Positions 7,020 through 9,568 of a DNA stretch of 9,568 bases are shown here, one piece after another (within the stretch, counting starts at the first letter, position 1; every line of letters begins with the position of its first letter). A program made the position numbers and the translations under genes. Under the pieces are notes generated by a model that was not told where the DNA came from, searched no databases, and saw nothing but the letters and a program-made list of their open reading frames with translations. The stretch comes from Oligoflexaceae bacterium. GTDB lineage: Bacteria; Bdellovibrionota_B; Oligoflexia; Oligoflexales; Oligoflexaceae. The stretch is taken from positions 1 through 9,568 of the forward strand of contig CANJJY010000156.1 of assembly GCA_947474445.1 (NCBI GenBank), given 5' to 3'.

Positions 7020-7034
7020 CTCAAAGGTTTTGAG
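7020..7034 (+). repeat. Short inverted repeat CTCAAA-GGT-TTTGAG abutting a ribosome binding site
   Basis: Two perfect 6-bp arms flank GGT and end exactly where the strong AAGGAGG site (7035-7041) of the next gene begins. As RNA it would be a small 3-nt-loop hairpin next to the Shine-Dalgarno; as DNA it could be a protein site. It may also be chance. Confidence 0.3.
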
Positions 7035-7048
7035 AAGGAGGAATGGCC

Positions 7049-7993
7049 GTGGCACGTATAGGTTTGCGCAGAGAGCACATCAAGTCCATCATCGTGACTC
7101 AAGATCGTGAGTTCAAGCACAAGGCCATTACTTTCCTCAACGGATCGGCTTTTGCAGCCGAAAAAATCTGCGTACAACAGATGCAAAACGCGCTCGACTC
7201 GCTGGTAGCCGACGGTGATTGTCTGAACTTCATCTACGATGCGACCGCCGTCAAAACCGAGGATCTCACTCAATCTCTGACCGCCTTCGCGCGGACGAAA
7301 GCGACCGCGGAAGTTCGCCTCATGATCTTTCTCACCGAAAGTCAAACGGCTGAGAAGGCCATCGTCCAAAAGCTGACCCCTCAGGCCAATCTCTGGCATT
7401 TGCCTATGGCTCAGGCGCAGTTCAATAAATCTCTTTCCTATTCCAAGAACATCGCGCTGAAAGGCAAGGAAAGCGAGGCGAAGGCAGCCACTCCTACTCC
7501 GGCGTCACAAGATAAAGACAGCAACAAGGCTGCTCCGTCTCTCAGCCTCGTCGAAGCCTCCGCTCATCTCAAAGAAACAGTCGATTTGCTCAACGCCGTA
7601 GCCAAAGACAAAAAGAGAGTCGATGCCGTCCGATTGATCGGACAAAAATTCAATGGTCTCATCGGTGCCTTTGCCTTCTTCACCCAAGGCGGCTATCCCA
7701 AGATGCGCGAACTCGCCAAGATCGTCGACGACATCGCCCGAACTTACAGCGAGGATCAGAATCTCGTCATCACCGACAAACATTGGGAACTCCTCTCTGA
7801 GAGTGCCAAAACGCTCTATTTTATTTTGAAAGACATGCGTGAAAATCGTCCTGTTACCGCTAGCTATATCGCCAAAGCCGATGCCCTTCTGTCTGAATAT
7901 GCTGAAACCAGTGACATCTCGCGGCGCCAGAGTCAGTCCCAAGATGAAATCGATCAGTTGCTCGACGCTGAACTCTTCCGTAAGTCCTCCTAG
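7049..7993 (+). CDS. Degenerate receiver + HPt-like protein with FliM-like C-terminal tail
   Basis: A 314-residue soluble protein with no close family I can name. Residues about 11-130 look like a receiver domain. The first strand reads SIIVTQD where receivers have an acidic pair, FIYDAT keeps an Asp at the phospho-site (Asp64), FLTES keeps the Thr (Thr96), but HLP replaces the conserved Lys-Pro. A low-complexity Ala/Lys/Ser linker (about 138-165) follows. Residues about 170-285 form a helical domain like the HPt domain of CheA: IGQKFNGLIGAFAFF aligns with the His-x-Leu-Lys-Gly segment but has Gln199 instead of His. The tail SQDEIDQLL (297-305) matches the FliM/FliY peptide that binds CheY. 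The GTG at 7049 stands 7 nt after AAGGAGG, whereas the in-frame ATG at 7043 is only 1 nt after it, so GTG is preferred. It is probably a non-phosphorylated adaptor linked to chemotaxis-type signalling. Confidence 0.7.
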   Translation: MARIGLRREHIKSIIVTQDREFKHKAITFLNGSAFAAEKICVQQMQNALDSLVADGDCLNFIYDATAVKTEDLTQSLTAFARTKATAEVRLMIFLTESQTAEKAIVQKLTPQANLWHLPMAQAQFNKSLSYSKNIALKGKESEAKAATPTPASQDKDSNKAAPSLSLVEASAHLKETVDLLNAVAKDKKRVDAVRLIGQKFNGLIGAFAFFTQGGYPKMRELAKIVDDIARTYSEDQNLVITDKHWELLSESAKTLYFILKDMRENRPVTASYIAKADALLSEYAETSDISRRQSQSQDEIDQLLDAELFRKSS

Positions 7994-8074
7994 AGCTGAG
8001 CTCTCGATCCTGAGGCACCCCATCAAGCGCCTGTTTTTCTCGTAAAAAGTACAGCTGCTCCCCCAGCCTCGCTG

Positions 8075-8083
8075 TGCTATAAA
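8075..8083 (+). promoter_or_regulatory. Candidate extended -10 promoter for apaG
   Basis: TGCTATAAA is a good extended -10 element. No clear -35 stands upstream, which extended -10 promoters tolerate. Transcription would start about 45 nt before the apaG ATG, so apaG need not depend on the preceding gene. Confidence 0.45.
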
Positions 8084-8134
8084 AGAAAGCGTTACATGGT
8101 GTTCCAAGAGTGAGTGCCAAGAGGAGGGGGCAGT

Positions 8135-8545
8135 ATGTACTTCGCGGAAACAGAAGGATTGAGCGTCAGCGTTGAACCGCACTTCATCGCCAAGGAAAGC
8201 AACAGTGGCGTCGATTACTTCATTTATTCCTACACGATCCACATTCGCAACAACGGCGCGATACCTTTCCAGCTCCTCAGCCGGCATTGGATCATTCGAG
8301 ATGGTCAAGGCCGCGAAGAGCATGTGATCGGCGAAGGGGTTGTGGGGAAACAGCCTATGATCAAGCCGGGTGAGGTCTATACCTATCGAAGTGGCTGCCC
8401 TCTCGCCACTCCTACGGGGAACATGCGCGGCACCTATCAGATGCTCGGCCGGGAAAATGAGCGCTTTGAAATAAAGATTCCGCTGTTTTTCTTGCGACCT
8501 GACTGTCCACGCTATAATGCCAATTCGGCTGCTGCATTACATTGA
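8135..8545 (+). CDS. apaG: ApaG family protein
   Basis: A 136-residue protein made of a single ApaG (DUF525) beta-sandwich domain, close to the usual length of about 125 residues. Hallmark segments appear in order: YSYTIHIRNNG (about 35-45), FQLLSRHWIIRDGQG (about 49-63), GEGVVGKQP (about 69-77), SGCPLATPTG (about 90-99) and MRGTYQM (about 101-107). ApaG has been linked to cobalt and magnesium resistance or efflux in Salmonella (CorD) and is related to a domain in eukaryotic F-box proteins; its biochemical role is still unsettled. The ATG at 8135 is chosen because AGGAGG lies 7 nt upstream; an in-frame GTG at 8114 precedes that site and is unlikely. In many proteobacteria apaG neighbours apaH or ksgA, which are absent here. 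Its last 9 bp overlap the end of the convergent gene. Confidence 0.95.
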   Translation: MYFAETEGLSVSVEPHFIAKESNSGVDYFIYSYTIHIRNNGAIPFQLLSRHWIIRDGQGREEHVIGEGVVGKQPMIKPGEVYTYRSGCPLATPTGNMRGTYQMLGRENERFEIKIPLFFLRPDCPRYNANSAAALH

Positions 8546-9190
8546 AATGTTATAGCTCACCGATAGCTCGCGCTCAAATGGCTCGATCTTGGGTGGATAC
8601 ATATAGTGATAGACCTCGTACTCAGCCATGAAGAACATGCGCGGCGTAAAACGGATGCCAAAGCCGACGCCGCTGTGGGGCTTGTAGGTCGGACCCTCCG
8701 TTATTTTAACCGGCTCCACACCGTCCTCTGACTTTTCGATGATTCTTTGACGCGCCGTTATCCCGAGTTTGAACCGAGCGATAAAGATCGAAAAGCTTGG
8801 ATCAATGATGAGCGAAAACTTGCCGACATTTTGGGTTTCCGTCAGACGCAGCTCTTTATCAGGATCGGACGTGTCCATATTGAGCTCGGAATTGAGGTCA
8901 ATTTCCCCATACTCATCTTTAACCTGCGAGACTTTCTGGGTATTAGTCTGCTTGCTTTGACCCACAGAAAGTTGCGTCTTAAAGAGGCGCCAGAAACTCA
9001 AAGATGCGCGTATCCCGTACTCTTGCCGCTGCTTAATCACTTCGGTTTCGGTGGATTGGTCTTTTTTGCCAGGCGTGACACTTTTTGTGGACTTGATGCT
9101 GACATAAGGTGCAAAGCTCAGACCGGCCATGGCCGTCGAAGCGCTGAGCAATGTAAGCGCGAGCAGCGCGGTTTTACCCCAAAAATACAT
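8537..9190 (-). CDS. Putative outer-membrane beta-barrel protein
   Basis: A 217-residue exported protein of unknown specific function. The signal peptide ends STAMA before Gly, giving a signal peptidase I cut near residue 22. The mature part alternates polar and hydrophobic residues in strand-like stretches (GIRASLSFW, FKTQLSVG, KFSLIIDPSFSIFIARFKLGITARQ, GVGFGIRFTPRMFFMAEYEVYHY) and ends in ELSVSYNISM, like a final barrel strand, though without the common terminal Phe. Length fits an 8-stranded barrel. A hydrophilic acidic insertion (about 88-118) could be an extracellular loop. The ATG at 9190 is preceded by GGAGG with a 7-nt spacer, and the longer frame to 9304 only adds residues before the signal peptide. 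The gene is convergent with apaG, sharing 9 bp of their 3' ends, and divergent from the gene at 9330. Confidence 0.65.
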   Translation of the reverse strand: MYFWGKTALLALTLLSASTAMAGLSFAPYVSIKSTKSVTPGKKDQSTETEVIKQRQEYGIRASLSFWRLFKTQLSVGQSKQTNTQKVSQVKDEYGEIDLNSELNMDTSDPDKELRLTETQNVGKFSLIIDPSFSIFIARFKLGITARQRIIEKSEDGVEPVKITEGPTYKPHSGVGFGIRFTPRMFFMAEYEVYHYMYPPKIEPFERELSVSYNISM

Positions 9191-9268
9191 AAAAATTCCT
9201 CCGAGAGCACTTGAGAGAGTATCGGCTTCAAGGAGTGAAACTTGAGGGCTGCCAGCGCGCAGATTTAC

Positions 9269-9297
9269 TTGTCGCTGAGCGCTCGCTCGTTTAATAC
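9269..9297 (+). promoter_or_regulatory. Candidate promoter for the membrane protein gene at 9330
   Basis: TTGTCG (9269-9274) and TAATAC (9292-9297) are 17 nt apart; a better -10, TTTAAT (9290-9295), gives only a 15-nt spacer. A start near 9303 would leave a leader of about 27 nt. The spacer contains the palindrome GAGCGCTC. The call rests on visual matching only. Confidence 0.3.
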
Positions 9298-9329
9298 TGA
9301 ACACCCTTCAACGCTCGAGAGGTGCCCCC

Positions 9330-9568
9330 ATGAAGACCGTCGTCCTGCTGAGTTTGACCCTAGTCTCCGCCGTCTTGAGCCTGATCGCCCAGATAGGCGG
9401 CGAGAACGACCTGGCGACAGCTTTGACTGCTGCCGTTGTGCTAGGATCACTGCTCGGTCTGCTGCTCACCCTTAGCCAGAACCGCTCGTCAGCCGGTCAC
9501 AAGGCCAAGCTGCAGGAGACTCTGAGCCGGGAACTGGAAGGTCTCAGGCGCGAACAGCAGGAGATGGG
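9330..9568 (+). CDS. Small membrane protein with coiled-coil region (partial, C-terminus outside window)
   Basis: The first 79 complete codons are present and the frame is open at the window edge. Residues about 3-20 and 28-48 form two hydrophobic helices separated by a short polar loop (IGGEND). A charged stretch from residue 57 onward (HKAKLQETLSRELEGLRRE) looks like a coiled coil on the cytoplasmic side. The start is supported by GAGAGG 7 nt upstream. Two membrane helices followed by a long coiled coil occur in many unrelated sensor, chemoreceptor-like and scaffold proteins, so the function cannot be assigned from this fragment. It is divergent from the beta-barrel gene. Confidence 0.65.
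   Translation, partial: MKTVVLLSLTLVSAVLSLIAQIGGENDLATALTAAVVLGSLLGLLLTLSQNRSSAGHKAKLQETLSRELEGLRREQQEM

Noticed and set aside
7992..8004. AGAGCT-G-AGCTCT palindrome at the stop codon of the degenerate signalling gene
   Set aside because: A one-base loop cannot form a useful RNA hairpin and there is no promoter context. A 13-bp palindrome at this site is plausibly chance.
8013..8040. AGGC...GCCT followed by GTTTTT after the 7049-7993 gene as a terminator
   Set aside because: The stem is only 4 bp with a 12-nt loop, too weak to call despite the T run.
7505..8323. Long open frame on the minus strand opposite the degenerate signalling gene and apaG
   Set aside because: It runs antisense across two well-supported genes and their intergenic gap, has no recognisable motif and no convincing ribosome binding site. 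It is most likely a by-product of codon bias on the opposite strand.

Overview
The window comes from a Gram-negative bacterium of moderate GC content. The evidence is several lipoprotein and Sec signal peptides, a likely outer-membrane beta-barrel protein, a lipoprotein c-type cytochrome and an ApaG protein. The density of unusual lipoproteins and the degenerate signalling protein would fit Bdellovibrionota/Oligoflexia-like lineages, but that placement is a guess. No rRNA, tRNA, CRISPR array, insertion sequence or phage gene is visible.

Layout. Positions 1-1922 (minus strand) hold a translationally coupled pair: a PstS-like periplasmic substrate-binding protein, then a membrane sensor with a PAS domain that runs off the left edge. 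The start and stop codons overlap as ATGA. Just upstream is an unassigned 78-codon open frame without a convincing start. Positions 2240-5812 (minus) hold three predicted lipoproteins: a class 3 lipase with a full Ser-Asp-His triad, an unrecognised lipoprotein followed by a clear intrinsic terminator, and an HEXXH metallopeptidase-like lipoprotein. A 300-base divergent region (5813-6112) contains a perfect 15-bp inverted repeat. On its right lies a plus-strand lipoprotein with one c-type heme motif, starting at TTG.

Positions 7049-7993 (plus) encode the most unusual protein here. It joins a receiver-like domain missing its key residues, an HPt-like helical domain lacking the phospho-histidine, and a C-terminal tail resembling the CheY-binding peptide of FliM. 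apaG follows on the plus strand and overlaps tail to tail, by 9 bp, with a probable outer-membrane beta-barrel gene on the minus strand. Divergent from that gene, a small membrane and coiled-coil protein begins at 9330 and runs off the right edge.

How the genes fit together: the left pair looks like ligand binding linked to signalling. The middle block looks like an envelope- or surface-directed set (lipase, metallopeptidase, cytochrome). The degenerate signalling protein looks like a non-catalytic adaptor or phospho-decoy tied to the chemotaxis or flagellar machinery. These links are inferred from sequence features and gene order only.
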